DNA of 57,545 nucleotides from Planctomycetota bacterium (lineage in GTDB: Bacteria; Planctomycetota; MHYJ01; JACQXL01; JACQZI01). Both the position numbers and the translations under genes were made by a program. Of the stretch, positions 1 to 10,946 are shown piece after piece. The DNA is taken from positions 1-57,545 of the forward strand of contig JACQZI010000030.1 in the NCBI GenBank assembly GCA_016207825.1, written 5' to 3'. Numbering within the stretch: the stretch's first letter is position 1; each line of letters begins with the position of its first letter. The notes beneath the pieces are model-generated. The model saw only the letters and a program-made list of their open reading frames with translations. It was not told where the DNA came from and ran no database searches.

Positions 1-411
1 AGGGCAGATTTGGGAAGCTTATAAATCTCGCACCCTACCAGACAGATAAAAACACCCCCCCCTACCCATCCCCCCTATACCCCCAGGGGTATCCCTCTCC
101 GGGGTATACCGAGAACGAAAAGGGAGTATATAGAATTTCTATTTAAGGGGAACAAAAATAGTTATGCCCTCCTTACAGGGTATCACTACCCCCTCTACCC
201 ACCTCCCCTATACCCCCCTCCCTACCCCCATTCTGGGGGAGTAGAAAAACTGGAATAGGGGGTGCGACGGTAAAACGAATCCGCGTCTTTGCGTTGGGAC
301 GGCTAAAGCTCGTATATTGATTAAATCAGAATCAAAATGCCAAGGGGGATTTTTAGGTAATTACTGAACTCTTGCGAAAGCGTTCCCTCTGTCATTCCCA
401 CCCAGCTCCTC
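1..411. repeat. C/G-run-rich intergenic region
   Basis: No gene is supported here. Positions about 50-265 are dominated by short runs of C or G broken by TATAC/GTATACC blocks, for example GGGGTATCCCTCTCCGGGG around 86-104. The texture resembles the 22-bp array at 56976-57239 and the C-rich stretch at 23440-23480, but I could not fit a clean period. It may be a decayed or partial member of the same array family. The stretch 270-411 shows nothing recognisable. Confidence 0.4.
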
Positions 412-612
412 TTACTTAAACACAAACAAAGAGAGTGTTAGAACACCGCCGACGATATAGAGCATAAGCGTATTGGGCATGGCATAAGGATAACCCATGA
501 GGAGAAATCCGGTGAGCATAAGCTTGGCATCGGAACGCTTCTTGCCGACCATGAATGCGGACAAACCGACACATCCGAATATCAACGCTCCAAACAAATC
601 AGCTGCGGTCAT
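412..612 (-). CDS. Small two-helix membrane protein, hypothetical
   Basis: A 66-residue protein with two predicted membrane helices (about residues 5-22 and 45-64) joined by a short basic loop (KKRSDAK). Its ATG overlaps the TGA of the upstream BNR-repeat gene in an ATGA junction, and an AAGGTG Shine-Dalgarno lies 5 nt upstream, so it looks translationally coupled. It is the last gene of a three-gene minus-strand unit (2708-3154, 609-2681, this gene). I do not recognise a family. Small size and hydrophobicity fit an integral inner-membrane protein, function unknown. Confidence 0.6.
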   Translation of the reverse strand: MTAADLFGALIFGCVGLSAFMVGKKRSDAKLMLTGFLLMGYPYAMPNTLMLYIVGGVLTLSLFVFK

Positions 613-616
613 TTAT
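600..616. repeat. 17-bp direct repeat at gene junction, copy 1
   Basis: CAGCTGCGGTCATTTAT occurs here and again at 2699-2715. Both copies cover the ATGA stop/start overlap between consecutive genes of the same operon, so both downstream frames would begin Met-Thr-Ala-Ala. Confidence 0.8.
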
Positions 617-2681
617 CACCTTCCGGCTTAGGAGGTATTTTCATCGAATAGACCGCTCCGGAGGCGGACAGATGGATAATTCCTTCTTTGCTTACCGCCA
701 TCGCATTGATGTGGCCCTTGGGCAAATTGCAATTCATTTCAACCCAACTTTTCCATTTATCATAAGAGACAAAGACGCCTGCCCTCGCCTCCGCCACGAC
801 CATGGTATAGTCATCAGAATTGACGAATGCAATGCCGACAATCCCGGACGGCATATTCGGGGTGACTTTTTGAAATATGCATTCCGTAGCATTAGTTTTT
901 AAATCCACCCGGTAAACATATTGGGTGAATTTTTCCCTCCGCGAACCGCCGATATACACAACATCCGGATTAGCCGGATCAAAACAAACAGCAGCAATGA
1001 ATAAAAACGATTCATCGCCAAAGGTAATATCCTTCTTTTTCCATGTCTTGCCCTTGTCACCGCTAAAGGCAATTCCTTCAGTGCCGATAGCCAGGGCTGA
1101 ATTGCCGTTTCTTACGATAAATTGAACGCCTTCGCCGATATCGCCCGGCAATTCTCCGGCTTTTTCCCATTTGTTCCCACCGTCAGCGCTTTTGAGCGAT
1201 TTTTTATCATTCCAAGTGAGGCAATATATTTCATCTTTCCCGCAATAAACCGCGTTATAGGGTGTTTTATCTTTTAACGATTCTATAAGCGACCAGCCCT
1301 TGCCGCCGTCCGTACTGCGGCAAAACCCCACATCCGTTTCGGCTATCAACAAATCGTCCGTCCCGACTATATTATATGTATTGCTGAAAGGCCGCTTGGG
1401 CTGGATAGGCTCCCATGATTCACCGCCATTGCGGCTGATTCTGATTCCGGAAGTATACTCGGCCAGATAAATATCTTTCGGATTATCAGGGTCAATATAT
1501 ATTTTTTGCGCCTGGTTTGCCGCGAACCCTTCTCCGCTCCACTGCCATTCTTCGCCGCCGTCGGTGGTTTTGAAAATGCCGTGCTGAGTGCCGCAATACA
1601 TCACGTTTTTATCCGAAGGGTCAAAAGCGATTGCGCTGACGCTCATGTTATGCAATCCGGTATTAAGTGTTTCCCATTTTTTGCCGTTATCGCGCGAGAC
1701 AAAAAGCCCGTATTCATGCGAACCGACGTAAATATCAGCCGTTTCCAGGTGGAAAGCAATGAACCTTATCGCCCGGTCTTTAAACTTTTCATCCAAAAGC
1801 TTCCAAGTCGCGCCGCCGTCGACCGATTTAAATATCCCTCCCTTGTCAGATTTATCAGAACTTAAGAAAGATATGCCGAAGAGCGTTTTGGCGTCCCGCG
1901 GCGAACAGACGATTCTCTTGTTGCCGATGACAATATCTTTCATCCAGGTCTTGCCGCCGTCTTTTGAGGTCAATAAAATGGAATCGTGCAAAGTGCTGTC
2001 CATATCGCTCGCCATCTGGCTTATGGAGATGACAAGCGTATCATCGCCGATAAAATTCAGCGACTTATTAAAGAACAGCGGCGCCGAATAGTAATAACTG
2101 CTATACGAAAAAGGGCCTATTTTAAACTGTTCCCATTCGGTTTTGTCGGAAGGCAAACACGCCAGGAAACAATCGTAGGTATGCCGGAATTCCGGTTTTT
2201 CCGCGTTATCCACCTGCTCAATCTGGCAGGAAAACAACAGGCAATAAACGCCCTTGGGCCCGCTTTCCATCAGGCCTATTTTCAGGTTATTTTTAAAGGT
2301 GTGGATTTTATTCCATGTTTTGCCATGGTCCTTGCTTTGATAAACGGACGAATCGCTATAGATATACAAAATATCTTTTACAAGGTGCACCGGCTGGTCT
2401 TCAAGAAACACTTCCGGAGGAATTATCCGGTTCCAGGATTTTCCACCGTCGGAACTGACATAATTGCCGCCGCCCGGTCCATAGGCGTAAACAATTTGTG
2501 AATCGACGGAATCAACCTCTAAATCGAAAACCAAACTCCCCCAAGGACCATGGGTCACCCAGAGATTTTCTTTGTTGCCGGCAGGCTCATCCCCGGCATA
2601 AATAAATGAAAATAACATTAAAACACATAGGATAAGAATTGCGGATGTCGCGTATCGATTCTCTTTTAACATCTGTTTCAT
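609..2681 (-). CDS. Exported BNR/Asp-box repeat protein (Ycf48/sortilin-like propeller)
   Basis: About 690 residues. An N-terminal hydrophobic segment (ATSAILILCVLMLFSFIYA) acts as signal peptide or anchor. The rest carries eleven Asp-box motifs of the form S-x-D-x-G-x-x-W: SSDGGKSW, SKDHGKTW, SKDGGKTW, SVDGGATW, SRDNGKKW, TTDGGEEW, SRNGGESW, STDGGKGW, SADGGNKW, SGDKGKTW and a degenerate SYDKWKSW. This is the signature of BNR beta-propellers, so one or two extracytoplasmic propellers are expected; ligand unknown. The frame opens at 2711 (overlapping the previous stop), but AGGAG 5 nt before the ATG at 2681, followed directly by the signal peptide, makes 2681 the better start. Sialidase catalytic residues are not evident. 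Confidence 0.85.
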   Translation of the reverse strand: MKQMLKENRYATSAILILCVLMLFSFIYAGDEPAGNKENLWVTHGPWGSLVFDLEVDSVDSQIVYAYGPGGGNYVSSDGGKSWNRIIPPEVFLEDQPVHLVKDILYIYSDSSVYQSKDHGKTWNKIHTFKNNLKIGLMESGPKGVYCLLFSCQIEQVDNAEKPEFRHTYDCFLACLPSDKTEWEQFKIGPFSYSSYYYSAPLFFNKSLNFIGDDTLVISISQMASDMDSTLHDSILLTSKDGGKTWMKDIVIGNKRIVCSPRDAKTLFGISFLSSDKSDKGGIFKSVDGGATWKLLDEKFKDRAIRFIAFHLETADIYVGSHEYGLFVSRDNGKKWETLNTGLHNMSVSAIAFDPSDKNVMYCGTQHGIFKTTDGGEEWQWSGEGFAANQAQKIYIDPDNPKDIYLAEYTSGIRISRNGGESWEPIQPKRPFSNTYNIVGTDDLLIAETDVGFCRSTDGGKGWSLIESLKDKTPYNAVYCGKDEIYCLTWNDKKSLKSADGGNKWEKAGELPGDIGEGVQFIVRNGNSALAIGTEGIAFSGDKGKTWKKKDITFGDESFLFIAAVCFDPANPDVVYIGGSRREKFTQYVYRVDLKTNATECIFQKVTPNMPSGIVGIAFVNSDDYTMVVAEARAGVFVSYDKWKSWVEMNCNLPKGHINAMAVSKEGIIHLSASGAVYSMKIPPKPEGDK

Positions 2682-2698
2682 TTTTTCTCCTGTCTGCT

Positions 2699-2715
2699 CA
2701 GCTGCGGTCATTTAT
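2699..2715. repeat. 17-bp direct repeat at gene junction, copy 2
   Basis: Identical to 600-616. It spans the stop codon of the gene at 2708-3154 and an in-frame ATG that is probably not the main start of the BNR gene. Confidence 0.8.
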
Positions 2716-3154
2716 TCTCTCCGGGTTTTAGTAATGATTCATCCTTAACATCAGCCAGCCATTTCATAAGGTCATCAGCTATATATTCCCTGTCCTGGGG
2801 GTTTTTAGTCTCGCCGGCCCATAAATATTTATCATCCGGATTATCGGCGAAATCCAATATTTTATGCTGGCCGCTATCCGGAAGCCCGACAATACTTAAG
2901 ATGCAGACAATCCTGACCCATTCATCATCGCTTAAAACGCCGGATATTAACTCTCGTATCCCTTGTTTCCCCAAACCGGAAAGATTTTTTCCCGCTTTCA
3001 TCACCGCTTCCTTATCCCAGGTATTATTAATTTGGGTATGATTCAACTTATACGCGTAATATTTGACTTTAAGATACGTTATCGGATTGCCTATTAAGAT
3101 GACTAACCCGACCAAAGCGGCTATTATGATTACGGCAATTATTATCTTTTTCAT
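2708..3154 (-). CDS. Hypothetical membrane-anchored HEAT-like protein
   Basis: 148 residues. Residues 3-30 form one hydrophobic anchor (IIIAVIIIAALVGLVILIG); the remainder is soluble and helical. The segment GKQGIRELISGVLSDDEWVRIVCILSIVGL resembles a HEAT repeat pair, with a D-x-x-VR motif typical of HEAT helices. The start has a good SD (GAGGAG, 8 nt before ATG). It is the first gene of the operon with the BNR protein and the 66-aa protein, so it may scaffold with them at the membrane. Function is not assignable. Confidence 0.6.
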   Translation of the reverse strand: MKKIIIAVIIIAALVGLVILIGNPITYLKVKYYAYKLNHTQINNTWDKEAVMKAGKNLSGLGKQGIRELISGVLSDDEWVRIVCILSIVGLPDSGQHKILDFADNPDDKYLWAGETKNPQDREYIADDLMKWLADVKDESLLKPGENK

Positions 3155-3247
3155 ATTATTTACTCCTCTTATTTATATTCGGTTATTTATTTCCCTTAAC
3201 GTTTTTAATAGTCATTTTCCGTGTGTATTTGCGGCTAAAATCACGTA

Positions 3248-5412
<2,165 letters not shown>

Positions 5413-5513
5413 TTAAACCTTTATATTTTGATAGTTCGCATTATACCAGATATGGGTTTTTAGTCAAAGAGATTATCTACAGATTTAAGAAGGTTTATTC
5501 CGATAGACTTACT

Positions 5514-6431
5514 ATGCCTGATTTATCAAATTACATAGCTGGTTTCATGGAATACCTAACGGCTAGGAATGTTTCCGTGGAAACCATCCGCGCGTATAAA
5601 TCGGATTTGGCACAGTTTATTGATTTCTTTAAGGGGAAGAAAATAACGCTCGACCCGAAATCGCTCGATACGCTCCAGATGAGGGAATACATTATCCATC
5701 TAAAAGAGCTAAACAAGCTCAAGACCTCTGTGGCACGCAAGGTGGCTTCGCTCAAGGCGTTTTGCCGCTTCCTTAATAAAAAAGGCATCATGGATAAAAA
5801 CCCGGCGCTGATATTGCGCTCGCCGAAACTGGATAAGCGGCTACCATCATTCCTGACCGAGACAGAAACTTCCGGATTACTGGATAAAATAGACCTTTCA
5901 ACGCTGGCCGGCAAGCGCGACAAGGCAATTATCGAACTGCTTTACAGCACGGGATGCCGGGTAAGCGAACTAGCCGGATTATACATCAGAGATATTGATA
6001 CGGGAGGCGCCATAGTCAGGTTAAGAGGAAAGGGGAAAAAGGAGCGGTTGGTGCCATTGGGTAATTTCGCGATAAAAGCTATCGAGGATTACCTTAATTC
6101 GCGCATCAAGGAAAACCAGTTGGCAACTCCGAATATACCGCTTTTCTTAAATCACCGCGACGGACATAAGCTAACCGACCGCAGCGTCCGGAGAATTATC
6201 AAACTGCATACCAGGATGGCCGGACTGGAAGGCAAGAAAATCAGCCCGCACACCTTGCGGCACACCTTTGCCACGCATCTATTAGACCACGGGGCGGATT
6301 TGAGGAGTGTGCAGGAATTCCTGGGGCATAAGAGTTTATCCACCACGCAGATTTATACGCACGTAACAACAGCGCGTTTGAGGGATATTTACAGTAAAAG
6401 CCATCCGCGGGCAAAAACCAAGACAGGATAA
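5514..6431 (+). CDS. xerC: Tyrosine recombinase XerC/XerD
   Basis: 305 residues. It catalyses site-specific strand exchange that resolves chromosome dimers. An N-terminal SAM-like core-binding domain (about 1-95) is followed by a catalytic domain with all expected residues: Arg in STGCRVSEL, Lys in RLRGKGKKERLVP, HxxR in SPHTLRHTFATHLL, the second His in EFLGHKSL and the nucleophile Tyr in TTQIYTHV. Length and motifs fit XerC/XerD; I cannot separate the two by eye, and a single-Xer system is possible. It is monocistronic on the plus strand, convergent with the exported protein at 6458. There is no sign of integron or phage context. Confidence 0.93.
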   Translation: MPDLSNYIAGFMEYLTARNVSVETIRAYKSDLAQFIDFFKGKKITLDPKSLDTLQMREYIIHLKELNKLKTSVARKVASLKAFCRFLNKKGIMDKNPALILRSPKLDKRLPSFLTETETSGLLDKIDLSTLAGKRDKAIIELLYSTGCRVSELAGLYIRDIDTGGAIVRLRGKGKKERLVPLGNFAIKAIEDYLNSRIKENQLATPNIPLFLNHRDGHKLTDRSVRRIIKLHTRMAGLEGKKISPHTLRHTFATHLLDHGADLRSVQEFLGHKSLSTTQIYTHVTTARLRDIYSKSHPRAKTKTG

Positions 6432-6457
6432 TTTCGGCTATTCTAGAAAGACAAAAT

Positions 6458-7408
6458 TTATTCTTTTACCTTCTTCACTTCCGAAGTGATCGTAATAAGC
6501 CCTTCAACCTTTATAATGGATTTAGTTTTTTCTTCGGCCTTGCTTTTTTTATCCAGAGTAAATTTGCCGTCTAATTTGACATAATGGACTATTTTATTCT
6601 CCAAATCAAAGTAACAAACGCCGGTTAATTCCACAGTCGCCTGCGGTGTATCAGCAGACTGCTCACGGGCCGCCGAGATTTTAACGGCTATCTTGGCGCA
6701 GGTATATCCTTTGTAATCGGTTATTTCCTCTAATGACGCATCCCCTATTATCGAACATTTATCGGAATCGTAATCTTCCCGGAAAATAATCATCCCGAAA
6801 TCGTCTTCCCTTATTTTCCATGAATCGCCCACTTTAACCTGGGCCGGGGCAATAAATCCGTCGAATTCATTAGAAGGGATAACATACGGGACATCCCTCG
6901 ATAAAATCATATCCTCTTCTTTGCTTATCACCCTGGATTCAGCAACTTTGCTATCTTTTATTTTTAATCCTAATTTCCGGTCTTTCAGGGAGGTGTCTTC
7001 GTCTTTAATCGAAGCTTTCGAATCGCTGGTAGGCAAACCGCTCTTTTTGACATGGGAGGCCGTATACACCCTCTCGGCTTCCACGGTTTCCCCGGTTGAA
7101 ATAATATTTTCCGTATATTTATTCTGTATGGATTGGACAAAGGTGTAAGTTGATGGTTTCTTACCTTCGGTTTCCAAGGTAAGATTCCCTTTCCATTCCT
7201 GCGATTGATAGACCTCAAATTTATCACCGGCTTTCATTTCCGGGGTCAATTGATAAAGGTTATCAGCGGAATAATCCGTCTTCTTTGTATTGGCAACATC
7301 ACCGCCGACAGGCAGATCGGATTTTGCCGCCGGTTTATCCTGCGTCCAGATTACGCCCGTGATTAAAAGCAAAAGACTCAAAGAAACGATGATGTATTTC
7401 ATGTTCAT
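6458..7408 (-). CDS. Exported protein of unknown function
   Basis: 316 residues with a clear signal peptide (YIIVSLSLLLLITGVIWT) and a soluble mature part rich in Lys, Glu and Asp. The body begins LYQLTPEMKAGDKFEV and contains alternating beta segments. This is loosely like the DUF6263-type proteins of planctomycetes, but I am not certain. AAGGAGG 7 nt before the ATG at 7408 fixes the start, and a perfect promoter lies upstream (7439-7466). Expected in the periplasm or outer envelope; no enzymatic motif seen. Confidence 0.7.
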   Translation of the reverse strand: MNMKYIIVSLSLLLLITGVIWTQDKPAAKSDLPVGGDVANTKKTDYSADNLYQLTPEMKAGDKFEVYQSQEWKGNLTLETEGKKPSTYTFVQSIQNKYTENIISTGETVEAERVYTASHVKKSGLPTSDSKASIKDEDTSLKDRKLGLKIKDSKVAESRVISKEEDMILSRDVPYVIPSNEFDGFIAPAQVKVGDSWKIREDDFGMIIFREDYDSDKCSIIGDASLEEITDYKGYTCAKIAVKISAAREQSADTPQATVELTGVCYFDLENKIVHYVKLDGKFTLDKKSKAEEKTKSIIKVEGLITITSEVKKVKE

Positions 7409-7438
7409 AATACAGCCTCCTTTCACAATGCTATTTAG

Positions 7439-7466
7439 ATTATATTAACCCTTGGGATTATGTCAA
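7439..7466 (-). promoter_or_regulatory. Sigma70-type promoter of the exported-protein gene
   Basis: Reading the minus strand: TTGACA (7466-7461), 16-bp spacer, TATAAT (7444-7439). Predicted start near 7432 gives a leader of about 24 nt that contains the AAGGAGG site. Confidence 0.8.
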
Positions 7467-7494
7467 GAAAATCGCTTCGCGATAACTTTAATGT

Positions 7495-7575
7495 GATTTT
7501 CCCCTTCCCCCCGCAAAGCGGGGAAGGGACTCCCTATCAGTCCCCGCAGTATAACGGAGCAGGGCAGTGGTTAGG
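7495..7575. repeat. Palindromic GC-rich dispersed repeat
   Basis: Contains the hairpin CCCCGCAAAGCGGGG and the phrases GGGACTCCC and AGTCCCCGCAGT seen in other elements (5274-5412, 13679-13722, 55508-55612, about 57280-57350). It occupies most of the gap between the exported-protein promoter and gatC. No coding function. Confidence 0.65.
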
Positions 7576-7695
7576 AAAGTTTAAACTTTTCTATACCACA
7601 AGATATGTTTTATTTAAAATAATTATTAAACAGCGCCTGTAAAACGACTGATTTTTCTGGAAGATGCATTGTGATTTTGATATTTGTAATGTATT

Positions 7696-7983
7696 ATGAA
7701 CATTAATGAAAAGCTGATAAACCATATCGCACATCTGGCGCGGCTGGAACCCAATCTTGAGGAAAAAGAAGCACTCCGCAAAAACCTCGCCCAAATCCTG
7801 GATTATATCGGGAAGCTTAAAAGCATTGATACGGATAAAATTGAGCCGTTAATCCATTCAATTGAAATGAATAACGTCTTAAGGGAAGATAAAACAAAAC
7901 CGGGCATTACGCGGGAGCAAGCATTAAGCAATGCTCCAGAAAAGGAAGCGGGCTTTTTCCGCGTTCCTAAAATCATAGAATAA
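7696..7983 (+). CDS. gatC: Asp-tRNA(Asn)/Glu-tRNA(Gln) amidotransferase subunit C
   Basis: 95 residues, normal for GatC, the belt that wraps GatA and GatB in the tRNA-dependent amidotransferase. Typical GatC features: N-terminal HIAHLARLE helix, the [12 protein letters not shown] helix, the linker with [12 protein letters not shown], and the C-terminal [19 protein letters not shown]. No SD is obvious before the ATG. One base separates its stop from gatA, so gatCAB is one operon. With AspRS (26941-28785) in the same window, the complex may make Asn-tRNA as well as Gln-tRNA. Confidence 0.95.
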   Translation: MNINEKLINHIAHLARLEPNLEEKEALRKNLAQILDYIGKLKSIDTDKIEPLIHSIEMNNVLREDKTKPGITREQALSNAPEKEAGFFRVPKIIE

Positions 7984-7984
7984 T

Positions 7985-9454
7985 ATGGAATTATATAAGC
8001 ATACCGCCCTGGAAATAAGGGACATGGTTTTAGACAAAAAAGTTTCCTCCACAGACGTGGTTAAAGACACTTTTAAGCGCATTGATTCGGTTGAGCCGAA
8101 AATCAAGGCGTATCTCACCCTCTGCAAGGAAACCGCTTTAGCCCAGGCTGGGAAAATAGATGAGAAAATACGTAAAGGCGAAAAAATCGGACAGCTTGCC
8201 GGCATCCCGATAGCCATCAAAGATAATATCTCTACGCAAGGAATAAAAACCACCTGCGCATCCAAAATACTTAGCAATTTCACCCCGCCTTATGATGCCT
8301 ATGTAATAAAGCGCATCAAGGAAGAAGATGGCATTATCATAGGGAAAACCAATCTGGATGAATTCGCCATGGGTTCTTCCTGCGAGAATTCCGCTTTCGG
8401 CCCGACCCATAACCCGCACGATTTATCCAGGGTTCCGGGTGGTTCAAGCGGCGGCTCGGCAGCGGCAATTGCTTCTGATATGGCTTTTATTTCTCTGGGT
8501 TCGGATACGGGCGGCTCTATCAGACAACCGGCGGCTTTATGCGGAGTGGTTGGACTGAAGCCAACTTATGGCGCTGTTTCCAGATACGGATTGGTTGCCT
8601 TTGCGTCTTCGCTTGACCAAATCGGACCGATAACCAAGGATGTCCGTGATGCGGCTTTGATGATGAACGTCATTGCCGGATACGACCCGCAGGATTCGAC
8701 ATCGGTAAAAGAGTTCAATAGTTCAAAAGTTGAATGGTTCAAAAGGCTGGAAGATGGAGTAAAGGGATTAAAAATCGGCATACCAAAGGAATACTTCGCA
8801 GAAGGAATAGATAAAGATATCAGTAAATCAGTATATCAGAGTATCGGATTATTAGAGAAATTGGGAGCAAAAACCATAGATATTTCGTTACCGCATACCG
8901 AATACGGAATCGCCACTTATTATATCATTGCGCCGTCTGAGGCAAGCTCTAACCTAGCTCGTTATGATGGAGTGCATTATGGATACCGAACCACAGATTA
9001 CACAGATTTAATGTCTATGTATCATAAGAGCCGGAGCGAAGGATTCGGCCCCGAAGTAAAACGCCGGATTATGCTCGGCACATTTGCGCTTTCCAGCGGA
9101 TATTACGATGCATATTATCTCCGTGCTTTAAAAGTAAGGCGTTTAATCAAGAACGATTTCGATGAGGCATTTAAGAAAGCGGATGTCATCCTCTCCCCCA
9201 CCTCGCCGATACCGGCTTTTAAGATGGGAGAAAAACTGGATGACCCCTTGCAGATGTATTTATGCGATGTGATGACCGTCTCCGCAAACCTGGCAGGAAT
9301 CCCGGGTATTTCCATCCCATCAGGCTTTACTAAAAGCAAGCTTCCGGTTGGCTTGCAGATATTGGGAAAACCATTTGAAGAAGAGACAATATTACGAGTC
9401 GCCAGAACGTTTGAACGGGAAACCGATTATCATAAAACAAAACCAGTTATTTAA
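7985..9454 (+). CDS. gatA: Asp-tRNA(Asn)/Glu-tRNA(Gln) amidotransferase subunit A
   Basis: 489 residues, full length. GatA is the amidase-signature subunit that frees ammonia from glutamine. Seen: the catalytic Lys in GIPIAIKDN, the amidase signature [13 protein letters not shown] with the cis-Ser, and the nucleophile Ser in [11 protein letters not shown]-terminal [17 protein letters not shown] is typical. Between DSTSV and LEDGVKGLK it has about nine extra residues (NSSKVEWF region, around 8711-8743) that look like a short repetitive insertion. Only three bases lie between its stop and gatB. Confidence 0.97.
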   Translation: MELYKHTALEIRDMVLDKKVSSTDVVKDTFKRIDSVEPKIKAYLTLCKETALAQAGKIDEKIRKGEKIGQLAGIPIAIKDNISTQGIKTTCASKILSNFTPPYDAYVIKRIKEEDGIIIGKTNLDEFAMGSSCENSAFGPTHNPHDLSRVPGGSSGGSAAAIASDMAFISLGSDTGGSIRQPAALCGVVGLKPTYGAVSRYGLVAFASSLDQIGPITKDVRDAALMMNVIAGYDPQDSTSVKEFNSSKVEWFKRLEDGVKGLKIGIPKEYFAEGIDKDISKSVYQSIGLLEKLGAKTIDISLPHTEYGIATYYIIAPSEASSNLARYDGVHYGYRTTDYTDLMSMYHKSRSEGFGPEVKRRIMLGTFALSSGYYDAYYLRALKVRRLIKNDFDEAFKKADVILSPTSPIPAFKMGEKLDDPLQMYLCDVMTVSANLAGIPGISIPSGFTKSKLPVGLQILGKPFEEETILRVARTFERETDYHKTKPVI

Positions 9455-9457
9455 TAT

Positions 9458-10930
9458 ATGGACTACGAAATAGTTATAGGGTTAGAAGTTCATCTTCAGC
9501 TTAAGACTGATTCGAAGATGTTCTGCGGCTGCCGCAATAAATTCGGGGCGGAGCCGAATACCTTAACCTGCCCCGTCTGCCTGGGAATGCCCGGAATACT
9601 GCCGGTTATCAATAAACAAGCCTTTGATTACGCCTTGCGCGCCGGACTGGCATTAAACTGCAAGATTGATTCATTTACTAAATTCGACAGGAAGAATTAT
9701 TTCTATCCGGACCTGCCTAAAAATTACCAGATATCACAATACGATCTCCCCTTTGCCAAAGACGGATGGCTTGATATTAAACTAACAACTGATAACAAAC
9801 CACTAACAACTAAAAGAATCGGCATTACCAGAGTGCACCTGGAAGAAGACACGGGAAAACTTATCCACCCGGAAGTAAGGCAGGAAGCCGGGGCAGAAAA
9901 GACACAATTAGGCTATAGCTTGGTCGACCTAAACCGCGCCGGAGTGCCACTTTTGGAAATCGTCAGCAAGCCGGAGATTAACTCGCCGGAAGAAGCCTAT
10001 GCGTATCTGGGAGCTTTAAAGGAAATTATGCAATACCTGGAAATATCCGATTGCGATATGGAAAAAGGGTCGTTGCGTTGCGACACCAATCTGTCCGTCC
10101 GCCCGAAAGGCGACAAGAAATTAGGCACCAAAGCAGAGATAAAAAATATCAACTCATTCAAGTTTGTCAAGAACGCCCTGGTATATGAAGCGAAACGGCA
10201 GACAGAACTCCTTAAGAAAGGCGAACCTGTTATCCAGGAAACACGACTCTGGGATGAAAAGGAAGAAGTGACAAAACCGATGCGTTCCAAAGAAGAAGCT
10301 CATGACTACCGCTATTTCCCGGAACCTGACCTCGTTCCGGTAATAATAGACGCCAAATGGCTGGAAGAAGTCAAAAAAAACATGCCAGAATTGCCGGAGA
10401 CACGGCGCAAACGGCTTATTAACCAGTATCAAATCTCTGAACACGAAACAAATGTATTAACGCAAGAAAAGGCTATGGCTGATTATGCCGAATCCGGTCC
10501 CGTGAGAACAAAAACCGCCCGGAATCTTATGCTGGGAATAGTCCTGCAGATTATTAATGAGCGGAAGATAGAGTTCGGTGAATTCGCACGGAAAGTGCCG
10601 CCGGAAAATCTCTTAGAGCTGGCAGAACAATTAGACAAGAAAATAATTGTCTCTACAATGGCAACAACCGTTCTCGGTAAAATGCTGGATAGCGGGAAAA
10701 CCGCCGCCGAGATTATCAAGGGACAAGGATTGGAACAGGTATCAGACAAAAGTTCGCTTGAACCGATTATCAAGGAAGTGATTAAGAATAATGCCAAAAT
10801 CGTGGCTGATTATAAAGGCGGCAAGAAAACCGCCATCCAATCGCTTATCGGACAGGTAATGAAAGCCAGCCGAGGCAAAGCCAATCCGCAGATTGTAAAA
10901 GAATTGCTTGCTAAATTGTTAGACAATTAA
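9458..10930 (+). CDS. gatB: Asp-tRNA(Asn)/Glu-tRNA(Gln) amidotransferase subunit B
   Basis: 490 residues. GatB phosphorylates the misacylated tRNA and completes transamidation. The N-terminal catalytic cradle starts YEIVIGLEVHLQLKTDSKMFCGC and includes the metal/zinc cysteines (CGC...CPVC), the NYFYPDLPKNYQISQYD block, GITRVHLEEDTGK and DLNRAGVPLLEIVS. The C-terminal YqeY-like domain ends NPQIVKELLAKLLD. A short extra stretch (TTDNKPLTT) interrupts the usual strand before KRIGITR and is encoded by a tandem decamer at 9781-9811. Last gene of gatCAB. Confidence 0.97.
   Translation: MDYEIVIGLEVHLQLKTDSKMFCGCRNKFGAEPNTLTCPVCLGMPGILPVINKQAFDYALRAGLALNCKIDSFTKFDRKNYFYPDLPKNYQISQYDLPFAKDGWLDIKLTTDNKPLTTKRIGITRVHLEEDTGKLIHPEVRQEAGAEKTQLGYSLVDLNRAGVPLLEIVSKPEINSPEEAYAYLGALKEIMQYLEISDCDMEKGSLRCDTNLSVRPKGDKKLGTKAEIKNINSFKFVKNALVYEAKRQTELLKKGEPVIQETRLWDEKEEVTKPMRSKEEAHDYRYFPEPDLVPVIIDAKWLEEVKKNMPELPETRRKRLINQYQISEHETNVLTQEKAMADYAESGPVRTKTARNLMLGIVLQIINERKIEFGEFARKVPPENLLELAEQLDKKIIVSTMATTVLGKMLDSGKTAAEIIKGQGLEQVSDKSSLEPIIKEVIKNNAKIVADYKGGKKTAIQSLIGQVMKASRGKANPQIVKELLAKLLDN
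9781..9811 (+). repeat. Decamer direct repeat inside gatB
   Basis: ACTAACAACT occurs at 9781-9790 and 9802-9811, 21 bp apart, encoding LTTDNKPLTT at a place where GatB proteins usually have a short hairpin. Confidence 0.6.
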
Positions 10931-10946
10931 TAGAAAGGAGCTAACC

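Noticed and set aside
555-902. Plus-strand frames opposite the BNR gene and similar shadows elsewhere
   Set aside because: They lie antisense to well-supported genes, without SDs or family motifs.
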